A stretch of 64,000 nt of DNA from Elmis aenea (GCA_947652605.1 CANTFG010000303.1:1-64000), one strand, 5' to 3'; shown: positions 21,791-33,462, counted from the first letter of the stretch. Notes: generated by a model not told the origin, from the sequence alone. A program made the numbers and translations.

Positions 21791-22320
21791 TAATTTCAAA
21801 ACAATTGAAAGAAAACACAAGAAAGTTATCATTTTACCTAAACATAAACACTATGAACTTTTGATTTTATTTAATAATTAATTATTAGGAAGTGTTATTT
21901 ATTTAATATTTCACATCCGATGGGCAGTCAATAGCACGTGCCTTGGTTACCAAGTACCAACACTTCACGACAATTTTTCAATGTTGTATAAATTTTCTTG
22001 CAACTAAAATGTAAACAGTACCTAACTAAAAAAATAAGATAACAATAAATTAATAAATATTAAACTTAAATAACACTAGATATTTATTGGGCATTCTGAC
22101 CAGTTATTGACTAAGTATATGTTTTGTCACTCTTTAACCGTATGATTTTTAAACGCATTAAATTGGTTATTTAATAATTTGTAATAATAGATTACCACGG
22201 TTTTGATTTCTATAGATTTTTCTTTTTTGTTTGACGTTTGGCTTTTTATTAATTTTTATACTTACTTATTTCTATTCATATTAATTAAGTATTAATGTAT
22301 AAAACTACACCGCTGCAGTA
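21791..22320. other. AT-rich spacer
   Basis: Nothing recognisable. Confidence 0.3.
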
Positions 22321-22321
22321 T

Positions 22322-22396
22322 AAACGGTAAATGCCAGAGGCACTTGGGGCTGTAGCCCCTATAAACCTGGAGGCTAACTACGCCAGTGGCTGTTGT
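22322..22396 (-). repeat. Possible hAT terminal fragment
   Basis: On the minus strand the sequence reads CACTGGCGTAGTTAGCCTCC followed by a GGGGCTACAGCCCC hairpin, which resembles the end of GGGG-rich insect hAT elements. No partner end or duplication is visible. Confidence 0.35.
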
Positions 22397-22845
22397 CCAA
22401 ATCCAAGGCACCCTTATAAAGTACTATTTAGTAATTATTTTGGTTTTATGCAGATTTTAAGAAAAGTAATAAAAATAAATATGACAGCTCATACATTTTT
22501 GAAATCAGAAAAAAAAAGCTCTTTAATGAACCCATAGCCAACTATGGTTGCCATTAAAAAAAGAGCAAGTTTGGCTTTGTGACGTACCGCACTGGCTCAG
22601 TATTATAAAAGTCCTTATGCTTTTTTACTTGTTTTCTTTTATACTGAATACAGTAGTTCTTGTGAATTAGCGAATATGTTTAAACGATGTTATGGCTCAT
22701 GATCGTCATATTTTAGTGTAGGACTAGGGATTGCAATCACGGGATTCGGGATCCCGGGATCCCGGTCGCCTTTTGGTCTCGAAAATCCCGGGATTTTAAA
22801 TGTAGAATCCCGGGATTTTCGGGATTTAAAAAATGTAACTATAAG

Positions 22846-24032
22846 TACAGGGTGGTCTATTTTCGATGCCCATACAGGGTATCTCAGTTATTATCAGAGA
22901 TAGAAAAAAACTAAATACATAAACTCGATTTATTTTTTCGAGAGAAATTTATTGCCGTAAACAGATTTTTGATATCTTTTTTAATTTTCGAAATATAGCC
23001 AAAAACCGATTTTTGGCACTTTTCAAAAATGTTAAATATCTCGTTTAAACGAGAAGATAGAAAAAAACTTTAAAGACATTTTTCGCATGATTTTTTGTGT
23101 TTAATAAAATAGCGATGTTCAATTGTTTTTTACTTTTATCAATGCCGATATATTGCACCTAACTTTCTTATTTTAAATGGCAACCATAGGCAAATTATAT
23201 ATTTTTGAAACACGCAAAAAATAAGCTTTCGATTCATGTCAAAGCCAACTATGGTTGTCATTTAAAATAAGAAAGTTAGGTGTAATATATCAATATTTGT
23301 ATGAGTAAAAAAAAATTAAACATCGCCATCTTAATAAGGACAAAAAACCATGCAAAAAATGTCTTTAAAGTTTTTCTCTATCTTTTCGTTTAAGCGAGAT
23401 ATTTAACATTTTTGATGTCTTTTTTTATACTCGAAATTAAGCCAACACCATTTTTGGCTCTTTTCAAAAATGTTAAATATCTCGTTTAAACGAGAAGATT
23501 GAGAAAAACTTTAGACATTTTTTGCATGGTTTTTTGTCCTTAATGAGATGGCGATGTTCAATTTTTTTTTACTCATACAAATATTGATATATTACACCTA
23601 ACTTTCTTATTTTAAATGACAACCATAGTTGGCTTTGACATGAATCGAAAGCTTATTTTTTGCGCTTTTCAAAAATATATAATTTGCCTATGGTTGCCAT
23701 TTAAAATAAGAAAGTTAGGTGTAATATATCGGCATTAATATGAGTAAAAAACAATTAAACATCGCTATCTTATTAAGCACAAAAAATCATGCCAAAAATG
23801 TCTTTAAAGTTTTTTTCTATCTTCTCGTTTAAACGAGATATTTAACATTTTTCAAAAGTGCCAAAAATCGGTTTTTGGCTATATTTCGAAAATTAAAAAA
23901 GATATTAAAAATCTGTTTACGGCAATAAATTTCTCTCGAAAAAATAAATCGAGTTTATGTATTTACTTTTTTTCTATCTCTGATAATAACCGAGATACCC
24001 TGTATGGGCATCGAAAATAGACCACACTGTAC
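22846..24032. repeat. 1.19-kb near-perfect palindrome (foldback element)
   Basis: TACAGGGTGGTCTATTTTCG at the left is mirrored by CGAAAATAGACCACACTGTA at the right. Arms of about 580 bp match almost base for base around a loop near 23439. Each arm itself contains a smaller inverted pair (CTAACTTTCTTATTTTAAATG and its complement). TA lies at both ends. No ORF. Confidence 0.88.
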
Positions 24033-24520
24033 ATTATTTTGTAAAAAAAATTGCTCATAGTTGGTATCTACTCAACGTGAATAAGTTGAACGATGCAATT
24101 TTGCAAGTTTAAGCTTGTTTACGTTGCCGCTCGCAGTCTTATGTATGATAACAAAATTTAAAAAAATTCTTGTACTAAGATAATAATCATCCTAATTTCT
24201 TTTATTTTTGTTACTTATAAAACAGTCTATTTTTTAAATTTTAAGTGAATTAAAGTTGTGCTTTGTTTGAGTTTTTAACAGTTTCAGCAAATTTATGTTT
24301 ATGTAATTAAGTATTCTAATGTATAATAAGTTTAATTTCATTTATTTAAAGGTTATATCTAATAATTCGATTATTTCTATAATAATAAAACATAATAGGT
24401 ACGGTAGGCAAATATATATATTTTTCAATTATTATTAACATCTTTGCACCTATGATATAATTAAAACAAATTAACAGAAATTATAGAGGAAATAAATTAA
24501 ATAAAAAGTTAATAAAAATA
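24033..24520. other. AT-rich interior of the hAT element
   Basis: No gene or repeat is recognised. Probably hAT-element internal sequence. Confidence 0.3.
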
Positions 24521-25503
24521 ATTGGTAATTCGCGAGGTGAGGATTATACTGTTCTATCTGCATTTTTTTTTTAAATACAAAAATCATCAAATTCGTATTC
24601 TTCAATGTTATGTTGTTCTATCTAAACGATATCCTTCTTTCTAAAGTGAATTTTTTGGCACCAAAATCACACTTCAATTTTGTTCTAACTACAATTGTTT
24701 CGTTTTGTTGGTGCTATGTTGGTGTATGTGCTGAGCCAATCAAGTTTTATCATTTTTGCAGATAGAACAATATAGTATTAAAGCCATTGCTTCTAGTTAT
24801 CGCGCGTTGTGCTTCAGTTTTTCGGCAAATAATACAATAATATGGATTACCAACAGTAAGTACCCTTTTCAAATGAAATGTTCTTTACTTTACAATATCA
24901 GTTTCAATTCAACTTTATATACCTAGTATTAAGGCATGGTAGTAAAATACCTATATAATCTTACTTTCACAGAAATTATGAGAAGGAAGAATCTGATAGT
25001 GATCCCTTTTTTAATGGACATGATTCCGACCGGGATCCGGACTACATTCCCAACACTGCTGACAAAACGAGACCTATTTCGTTGGAGTTATCACCCAACT
25101 TAATAGACGATTTTGGGGAAGATGAAAACCTAGTGCTGCAGGAAAAGGCCCATACAAGTACTACAGAAACAGAGTCCGAAATAGCCTTCGATGGTCAGAA
25201 TGAAAGTATAGATCAACAAGAAATAAACTAAGAACCAAAAAAAAGGTATATATGTAGTATTGTAAATTAAAATAATATCAATATGTAATAATAATACTCC
25301 CTTTATTTAGCATAATTTCTCTTTTACATTTTGTTTGTAGCTTAACAAGAAAAAGGAAAAGGAACCCAGAGGAATGGAAAAGAAATATAAGGAAAGAATC
25401 GCGTCAGCACGGAAAAGAATATATTAATTCTAAAGGTACCCAAGTAGCACAATAATATTGGCCCAATATTGGCAAAATATTGTTACGCTGGCCCAATATT
25501 GGC

Positions 25504-26316
25504 AACATTAAGCCAATATAGGCTTTTTCTAGTTTTTTAATGAACAGCCAATATCGAAAAATTCAATGTTAATATGTTATTGGTCCAATATGTTTATATC
25601 TTTTGATGATTATTTCCAGTTTATTTTTATTGGCTAGACATACACAAAATATATTTACCCTATATTGTCTAGCAACATTTAGCCAATATAGGCTTTTTCA
25701 AGTTTTTTAATAAACAGCCAATATTGTAAAACTCAATGTTAATATGTTATTGGTCCAATATGTTTATATCTTTTGATGGTTATTTCCATTTTATTTTTAT
25801 TGGCTAGACATAAGCAAAATATATTTACCCTATATTGTCTAGCAACATTTAGCCAATATAGGCTTTTTCAAGTTTTTTAATAAACAGCCAATATAGTAAA
25901 ACTCAATGTTAATATGTTATTGGTCCAATATGTTTAAATCTTTTGATGGTTATTTCTATTTTATTTTTATTGGCTAGACATAAGCAAAATATATTTACCC
26001 TATATTGTCTAGCAACATTTAGCCAATATAGGCTTTTTCAAGTTTTTTAATAAACTGCCAATATTGTACAACTGAATGTTAATATGTTATTGGTCCAATA
26101 TGTTTATATCTTTTGATGGTTATTTCCATTTTATTTTTATTGGCTAGACATAAGCAAAATATATTTACCCTATATTGTCTAGCAACATTTAGCCAATATA
26201 GGCTTTTTCAAGTTTTTTGATAAACAGCCAATATTGTACAACTGAATGTTAATATGTTATTGGTCCAATATGTTTATATCGTTTGATGGCCATTTTATTT
26301 TTATTGGCTAGATATA
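25504..26316. repeat. 170-bp tandem repeat, about 4.8 copies
   Basis: Successive starts of AACATT(T/A)AGCCAATATAGG at 25504, 25674, 25844, 26014 and 26184 give an invariant 170-bp period. Units differ at few positions. Each carries GCCAATATAGGC and ATTGGTCCAATAT palindromic words that echo the terminal CCAATATTGG motif. Confidence 0.93.
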
Positions 26317-26479
26317 AACAAAAAACAGTTGTTACATCTGCATGCAATGCTAAAGCATTGAGTGTACCTACAAAAGTTTTAATTGTAAGACGAAGGGTCG
26401 GCGTTGCTAAAGCAGTTTTAATTTAAAGTGGACTGTAACTCGTCCACTAAAACTCAACGTTTTTAAAAAAGTTTAAATT

Positions 26480-26860
26480 TCAACCGCCGTCCCCTCTCTT
26501 TACACACCGCGGTTCACTTTAACTAATAGCCATAGTTGCCAGATTTGGTGATTTATCACCATTTTGGCTACTCGTGGCACTTATTCGGCGTGTCAATTGG
26601 ATGTGTGGCGATTGGCATTAAATTTGGCGATTTTGCAATTGAAAATTACATTTGAAACGACATTTGCACGTTATAGCTGAATAATATAAATTTGAATTTG
26701 CCGCGCGTTGGCATCGAGGCTAAAACGGACCGAGAGTGGGGATAGTGCCGCGGAGAGAATGTCTCAAGGTAATAGCTGTAGTGACTTGCGTTCGTAGCTT
26801 GCGTTCGTATGTTGTGCGTCGTGCATTATTTTTCTTATTGGTAAGTACCCAGTTCATTTG
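26480..26860 (+). promoter_or_regulatory. Candidate promoter and non-coding first exon of the DUF4806-like gene
   Basis: A locally GC- and CpG-rich tract (CCGCCGTCCCCTCTCTTTAC, GGGGATAGTGCCGCGGAGAG) precedes a good donor (TTATTG|GTAAGTACC) near 26839. An acceptor (ATATTTGTAG) lies four bases before the gene's ATG at 27438. This fits a 5' UTR intron. No core promoter motif is certain. Confidence 0.35.
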
Positions 26861-26899
26861 TTGGGGCCACTTCCGTACTGCCCCCCAGGGCTAAACTTA

Positions 26900-27210
26900 C
26901 TGTTTTGCACGTGGTTTTAAAATCTAACAGCGCTAGATTCACTTGTGCAAACCAAGGTCAATAAAATGGCGTGGTTTTAGCGTTCACACACGATCATAGC
27001 CACATACAAAACCAAGTCGGCAAAACTATTAAGTGTAAACGGCCTCTCTAATAGGCACGTGGTTTAGCTGACTTGGTTTTGCATATGTTTATGATCGTGT
27101 GTGTAAACGCTAAAACTAAGCACAAGTGAATCTAGCAAATTAGCAATGCTAGATTCACACACACGATCATAACCACATGCAAAACCGTAAGTGTAAACGG
27201 CCTATAACAG
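26900..27210. repeat. Inverted-repeat cluster
   Basis: CTAGATTCAC, ACGATCATA(G/A)CCACAT and GTGTAAACGGCCT words recur in both orientations, suggesting a small MITE within the putative 5' UTR intron. Confidence 0.45.
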
Positions 27211-27437
27211 CACTCTGAACTGAACAACTCGAATAATATTTACTATACTTAGATGTTACATGTGTTCCTTTGTATGATTGATGTGTACAATTTTATTAAT
27301 TACGAACATTAATATCTATTTAAGATTGAACAGGTGCCAATTACTGCTTTTTTTGGTATTACCAAAAGTGGAACAAAAAGGTAAAGGTTGTGTTTGTAAT
27401 TTTTGGTTTATTTCTGAAGAAACATATTTGTAGAAAA

Positions 27438-28467
27438 ATGTCTTGGGACATTATTTTTTGGAGCAATTGTGTCGATTATGTCCCCTCATCGTGGGGCAAT
27501 AAAGTCAAAACCCTATATGTTTGGCCAACTCATATTACAAATAAAACAAAAATCAAACAAATGGTTGATGCTTGTGAAAAACCTACCACCAAAGGGAATT
27601 GGAAGGAAAGCCCAGCAACATTTAAAAAAACTGTTTACACTGTTAAAGAAGCAGAACATTTGTGCAAAAAATTCCAGTTTGCGTCCTCTGTGACAGAGGA
27701 CAGTGGCGAAGAAAGTAAACAGGATGAAGAACCAATGTCAGTCGATCAGGTAAATTGTTTAAGGTTTTATTCTGTTCATAATTTGTTTATAACAAGAAAA
27801 CATTTGGTGTAGAAAACTGTATGCTGAGAATACTGGAGGAGTTGGAAGAAATAAAGATAAATCAAGTTATTATAAAAAAAGATATAACATCCTTAAAAGC
27901 ATTGTTAGATAAATTAGTGGCAGGTGATCGACATCTATCAGTATTAGCAGAATCACCGTTTAGCCTTCCCTTGAATACTGCAGATGATGTAACAAACATC
28001 GAAAATGTACTAGAAGATCAGACAAAGAAGCAAAAATTGGTAAATATGGTGTTAATGTACATTATTAGTTTTGCTTTGGTGTTTGTTTTTTACGTTATTC
28101 TAAATTTTAGGCAAATGAACTTTCTTTGGTGGGGGGCGAAACCGAACACAAAGTGGTACTTAACATTATAAAAAAATTGTTCACCAAACAGTTACCAATC
28201 CAATATTCCAGTAAAGGAAAAAAGGGGAAAAAAAATTTTTCTTCGCTCAAGTTATGTTCCGTCGTGATAGGTAAAACAATGTCGATATTTTGTATTTGTA
28301 ATTATATTATTGTTTATTTTTAAGATGCTGTTCGTATACGACATAAAACTGCTACTGATACAAATATATTCAAAGCCATAGGGCTAGTTTTGGCAACTGC
28401 TGCAGACAGAGATGGAGGAAGAAAGAAAAGATTGCATGATGGTGAAATAGTGAGAGAGAGTGATTAA
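27438..28467 (+). CDS. DUF4806-like protein gene, four coding exons, apparently intact
   Basis: Exons 27438-27749, 27797-28039, 28111-28270 and 28325-28467 join in phase (0, 0, 1) into 285 codons with no stop. All introns are short and start GTAAA. The N-terminal 60 residues (FWSNCVDYVPSSWGNKVKTL followed by YVWPT) match the conserved opening of insect DUF4806 proteins, in which a VPSSW is followed by a WP-containing segment. A coiled-coil-like region follows (ILEELEEIKINQVIIKKDI). The C-terminus carries the domain core: LFTKQLPIQYSSKGKKGKKN, FSSLKLCSVVI, then AVR and a terminal ATAADRDGG segment. Function is unknown. It lies wholly inside a TIR element, so it is probably transposon cargo or an accessory gene. 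The family is assigned from recognition of motif order, not from a search. Confidence 0.7.
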
Positions 28468-28498
28468 ATAATATTTAGCCCCTATTTTCCGGAATTAA

Positions 28499-29090
28499 CA
28501 CGTTCACGACGACGTGGTACACCGGTGGTACATTGTGTATTTCACTTGTAGCCGTTGGTGGCCACCCGTGGTACATTTGTTTTCCGCACTGCTACGCAAA
28601 ATAAAATCTCCCGTTTTTCACGAATGTCTTCAATATTCGGTATACGGTTATAGGAATGGTGTATGCTAATTAATGTACCACCGGTTGCGCACTCGGCCAT
28701 AATTGTGGATTTTACAAACCAAAGAAATATTTTTTTTTGTTCTGGAACCCATGTTTTGGCTATTTTTGCGAACATTGGACATGCGCGAGTAATACCAACT
28801 TACCGTGTTGCCTTCTAAACTATATTACTGCCAACAAAATAACATAACACTAGCGATTTACTCTTGTGTCCACCGGTGGTACACCATTGCTTTAACGATA
28901 ATAATTCACTGGAGCCGTCGTGTACCACCGGTGGTACACAATAAAAAAAGGTCGAAAGTTAAGAAAAAACAATAATTTGATCACCAAAATGCATCATTTA
29001 AAAAAAAAACTAATTTTAATTAATAATTGCACAAAAAAATGTTTTCGGCTCTAGGGCATGCCACCTAGATTACGTGTCGTCGTGAACGTG
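28499..29090. mobile_element. piggyBac-type MITE in TTAA
   Basis: CACGTTCACGACGAC at left and GTCGTCGTGAACGTG at right, each directly bounded by TTAA (28495-28498, 29091-29094). TTAA duplication with CAC-starting TIRs is diagnostic of piggyBac. The interior has repeated CCGGTGGTACA words in both orientations and no transposase. Confidence 0.9.
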
Positions 29091-31847
29091 TTAAGAAAGT
29101 GGTATATTTTATAATTTCACATTTATTAGTGAAAGTAAATTACAGCATCAATTAAATTTGAGACATGTAAACTATATGATAAATAAACCATTTATACAGC
29201 TTTACTGGATTTTTATTGGATATTAACATTTCTAAACCATAAAAACATAAAGGAGATTTGTGCATATGTTACATTGTACCAAGCAGGGTGAATAATATTG
29301 GTTAAATATAGTTTTAATTGTGTATACTGTATACTATACATGTATAGTATACATTTCACCAATATTGATACGGTATATTAATCTAATATTATTTAATAAT
29401 ATATATCCTTTATAAAAAAATGTTATTGGATTAATATTAATTTAAAATATTGCACCAATATTTAAAAATGTTGACAAATCTATATTTTCCCAGTATTGTA
29501 TGTCAATTTTTAGCCAATATTGGCCCAATATTTTGTGCTACTGGGGTAGACTCTGTGGCCAAAGAAAAGTTTATTCCAAAAAAAACTGCATAGAATCATG
29601 CAAATATAAATGCAGCAAATTAATTGCTGATCAGTAGAGGGAGATAATCCATCAAAAATTTTGGCTTTTATCTGATGATTTCAAACAACATTTTTACAAT
29701 AAGAATACTCAAAGAATTTTGAAGAAACGATCAACTACATCTAATAAAAATTCCAGGCGTAAATACTCGTATTTATATTTTTTTCACTTGAACGACGAAA
29801 AAGTTAAAGTCTGTAAAAACTTTTTTTTGGGAACCTTAGACATTAGCCAAAGGAGAATCTCCTATTTTCATGAAGTTAAAAGGGAAGAATTGACTGGTAC
29901 TCCTAAGGAACTACAACGAGGCAAACACATTAAGAAAAAATATTCTAATGAAAAGGTCGAGTCTGTAAAGGACCATATAAACAGCATACCTCGTATTGAA
30001 TCACATTACTGCCGAAAACGTACCAACAAAGAGTATTTTGAACCTACTTTAAATTTATCCAGGCTATATGAATTATATTTAGAATGGTGCCAGGAACAAC
30101 ATTTGGAACCAGTGAAAAAAAGTTACTATAGAAAAATATTTAACTATGAATTCAATATTGGCTTTTTAAAACCAAAGTCTGATAGGTGTGATTTATGCGA
30201 AGAACAACGTCTGAAAAAAACAGAAAACGAGAACTCTGAAGGCACAGAAGCCTTTCAAAAGCACATAGTTTTCAAAACTATGTGTTATCAACTCCGGGAA
30301 AACGACCGCAAAAATATGGACCCCAGAACAGCAATAATAAGTTTTGATATGGAAAATGTATTCGCGTTACCTAGATCAGGAATTTCTTGTTTTTTTTACA
30401 GTAAAAAGCTCAATACATATAATATGACTGCTCATTGCAACTTAAATAAAACAGGATACTGCGCTATTTGGTGCGAAGGAATGCAAGGAAGAAAAGGTAA
30501 TGACCTCGCATCCGCTGTCATTAAAATCTTGGAAAAAGTTGTGAAAGATATTCCTACGATTACCAAAATTATCCTTTGGTCAGACTCATGCGTACCACAA
30601 AACCGAAATTCCATAATGAGTTTCGCGATTAAAAAATTTATCGAAACACACACAAACATAAAAGAAATTATACAAAGGTTTTCAGAACCTGGACACAGCG
30701 CCATTCAAGAAGTGGATAACATACACTCACAGATAGAAAAAAAAATATCGGTCATGGACATTTTTAGTCCCCTTGGACTTGTTAGAGCACTGAAAATCGT
30801 TAATAAAAAGAAGCCTCTTAAAATCTTACAAATGCAAAGAAAAGACTTTTGGGAATACCAAAAAAGTACTGAGACGTTACACTTCAAAAGTGTACCATAC
30901 AATTCGGTAAAACAATTAAAATATTTATCTAAACATCCATATATTGTCTATTATAAACTTGACTATTCTGATGATCAAACTGAATTTTTGCTTGGTGCAT
31001 TGTTCAAAGAAACAAGACAACACAGCACATCAACAAGCATTTCTCACACATTACCCTCGGTGAAGATTTGTGCAACCCCTGTTAAGTGCCTTTTACAAAT
31101 AGACAAAGTTGTTCACCTCTATAAATTATTTAAATACATGCCAGAAATTGACGTCACCTTCATAAAGACCTTATTTTTTGAGTACAAAGATGAAAAACTT
31201 CTGAAGAAATTATATAAAAATAATAAAAATAAATAGTAAGAATTTTTTATGTAATCGTATAAGAATACCTAATTCATTATATGTTATACTTATGTATTTT
31301 GAAATAATATTTTATGTTTATACTTATTTTGATAGGTTTGTAACTCAAGAATGAGTAATTTTTAGTTGAATTTAATGCAGATAGAATAAATAATTGGTAT
31401 TACAAACATATATTTTCGTCAAAATGTTCTATCTGAATTTTTGATTTTCATATAAAAAAAAAATTCAACCAAATATGTATTTTTTTAAACCAATTAAATG
31501 TACTATATGAATAAGTTACGTTGTATTCTAGCTGATGTTATATTAAATGAACTTGTAACAAGTATTTTAATTAGTTTTTCAATAACGCAATTTTAAATAT
31601 GCGCTGCTGTAAAATTTAGAAATGTGCAGTTACACCACTATAATCCTCGCCTCGCGAATTACTAAATTATTCAATAATAATGTAAAATCATTTGTAATCA
31701 AAAAATATATATACACTGCATTAGCTTCTGTTTTTAAGCAAATACTTCACATTATATATAATCCCGGGATCCCGGGATTAAAACATCTTCAATCCCGAAA
31801 TCCCGGGATCGTAAAATTTGATCGGGATTGCAATCCCTATGTAGGAC

Positions 31848-32931
31848 CCTGCTACGTTGTGTTTCCACAGAACTCCAGTATTTAGAATAGCTATAGGTTT
31901 ATTAGACAGTAAATATAACAAAGAAGATGTAGATTTTGTTTATTATTTGATATTTCGTTGCGTAGATAATTATTGTCACATATAAGAAATTATTATTAGT
32001 AGTTATTTTGTGGATGGTTGTCACATATAAGAAATAACTGTTAGTAGTTATTTCGCGGATGGTTGTCACATATAAGGATTAAGGAATATTTGTTAGTAGT
32101 AATTTCGTGGGTGGATTATGTAAGGTTATTTCGTGGATGATTGGCAAATATTATTTAAGATTCGTGGATGATTGTCACATATTAGGAATTATTATTTGTT
32201 TTGGAGTAGGTGATTTTTGGTAGTTCGTAATTAGAGGTTTTGTGCGGCACTGTAAGTAATATTAATAATGGAATGGGGGATTATTATGGGAGAGGTAGTT
32301 TAAAAACTTTGTTATTCTATGTCGTATGAGGCATGGTGTGGTGTATTTATTAGGAAATGATAGATAAATACAGGACGTATAATATAGTAATCGTATAATT
32401 TCGTAATTCTAGGTTTTATGAGGGATTGTAAGAAGGATTAATTAAGGGGTAGTGAATTATTATTTAAGGTGGTGCAGGTGAGTATTATTGCGTAATTAGG
32501 AGGTTAATGCGTTGTTGTCCGGTGGCTTAATTGCGTGTGCATTGTGGGGACGTGGACAGTGAAATAGGAATTATTCAATGGGTCAAAATTTACGTTAGAC
32601 CAAAAAATGGTCGCGAAATTTATTAATGGAAAAGACGCGTCTAGTTCGATGAATCAAGGAGTTCCCCGCTAGCGAATTGTTTCGAGGAGAGGAAACATTG
32701 ATGACCAAGGGAGTTCTCTGCCTGAGATTTGCTTCGCGGAGAGAACAAAAATCGCTAGGTCCCAAAAAATTGGTTCAAAAAGGTGAACCTCGATTACTGT
32801 AAAAAATTGCCTTTTATACGCTTTTGCTGGATACCTGACAGTCAAATCCGCCAATTTTTGGAATAGACAAATTGTGTAAGAGATGTTAAACAATTAGGGT
32901 GGATATTAAACTACTAAATACTGTGACGTGC
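31848..32931. repeat. Degenerate minisatellite and unassigned G/T-rich sequence
   Basis: From 31945 to 32190 a unit of about 45-50 bp (TTCGTGGATGGTTGTCACATATAAGAAATTATT) recurs five or six times with drift. From 32270 on, purine/T-rich sequence with no clear frame continues to the LTR-like start at 32932. It may be the internal 3' part of the corresponding LTR element, but no protein motif supports this. Confidence 0.45.
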
Positions 32932-33462
32932 GCTTATGCAGCGTCGTTATTTACTTAAAGGTTTTGTTGCTTTTGAAAAAAATTGCTTAACCCTTTCAAT
33001 TTTAAAAACGCTGGCGGCGATGTGGCTCGTGTCGTCGGATGCTCTGGAGGACTCCTTCACGTCGTTTAGCGTAGTTCACCAGGTCTAGAGTAGCTGTAAG
33101 GTAGTGAGGTTGGCGAAATTAAACAACATTTACTTTGTGATCGGTGTTTATTATTCATATTTTGTTCAATATTTTGTAGTTGGAGTTTTAACGTAGCTTC
33201 GTGAAGATGTTTGTGGATGCGTATGTATGAAATTACGTGTGATTGTGTGTGCAATCGAATTTTGGTGTATGTATGAAATTATGTTTTATTTGTACAATTA
33301 AATGTTGGGTTAGGTGTAATTATTGTGTTTGTGTATGTGTGTATTTGTTTAAACTCCAACTAGGTCTGTCGAATAGCGAAAGCTCGCCCATCAGACCTCT
33401 TTGTTGGAGTTGGTAGGAAGACTTTATGGGGTCGATCGATAAGCGATAATTCGCCCGCAGAC
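32932..33462. repeat. Partial second copy of the LTR-like repeat
   Basis: TGTGACGTGCGCTTATGCA onward matches 6701-7184 at high identity. A roughly 54-bp segment (AAAAAAATTGCTTAACCC...) is present only here. The match stops abruptly at CGCCCGCAGAC, where the next LINE begins. Confidence 0.85.

Larger units (their letters stand above)
25439..29545 (+). mobile_element. 4.1-kb TIR element carrying a DUF4806-like gene
   Basis: Left CCCAAGTAGCACAATAATAT and right ATTTTGTGCTACTGGG form imperfect TIRs followed by inverted CCAATATTGGC words. GTA is duplicated at 25436-25438 and 29546-29548. Subtracting the insertion re-joins the transposase reading around YINSKG. The interior has five 170-bp tandem repeats near the left end, a CpG-richer stretch (26480-26850), a four-exon gene (27438-28467) and a piggyBac-type MITE (28499-29090). 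No transposase of its own is seen, so it is either non-autonomous or mobilised by an unknown mechanism. Confidence 0.75.
24842..31236 (+). pseudogene. DDE transposase gene, split by a 4.1-kb insertion
   Basis: Exon 1 (24842-24855, donor GTAAGT) and exon 2 (24973-25245) encode an acidic start (SDSDPFFNGHDSD); exon 2 has an in-frame TAA near its end. Exon 3 begins at 25341 (RKRKRNPEEWKRNIRK), is interrupted at 25439 and resumes at 29546. After one extra A and one TAG it is open from 29719 to 31236. The body has a helix-turn-helix-like region (VCKNFFLGTLDISQRRI), cysteines in CDLCEEQR, a first acidic motif ISFDMENVFALP, a second ILWSDSCVPQNRN, and a third in EPGHSAIQEVDNIHSQIEK. That gives a plausible D-D-E/D triad. 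Only a few lesions plus the insertion have killed it. Confidence 0.78.
24521..31667 (+). mobile_element. DDE DNA transposon, interrupted
   Basis: Terminal inverted repeats GTAATTCGCGAGGTGAGGAT (24525 onward) and ATCCTCGCCTCGCGAATTAC (ending 31663) are about 30 bp with two or three mismatches. A subterminal TGTTCTATCTG word occurs inside both ends. The target duplication is not clear. The element carries one spliced transposase gene (24842-31236), split by the element at 25439-29545. The superfamily is uncertain: the protein resembles a widespread animal family often grouped near EnSpm/CACTA (CMC), but CACTA-type ends are not seen. Confidence 0.75.
22735..31839. mobile_element. hAT-type element hosting a four-level transposon nest
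   Basis: The left end TAGGGATTGCAATC and the right end GATTGCAATCCCTA are flanked by the exact octamer TGTAGGAC at 22727-22734 and 31840-31847. Subterminal CGGGATCCCGGGAT palindromes lie at both ends (about 22748-22830 and 31762-31812). The hAT sequence itself is probably under 1 kb. The rest is insertions: a palindrome (22846-24032) and the DDE transposon (24521-31667) with its own contents. Confidence 0.92.

Noticed and set aside
25504..26316. CRISPR or centromeric satellite
   Set aside because: Only five copies, confined to one end of a transposon. No spacer structure.
28542..28775. Minus-strand frame inside the piggyBac-type MITE
   Set aside because: No resemblance to a DDE transposase. 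The element is too short and the frame is likely chance.
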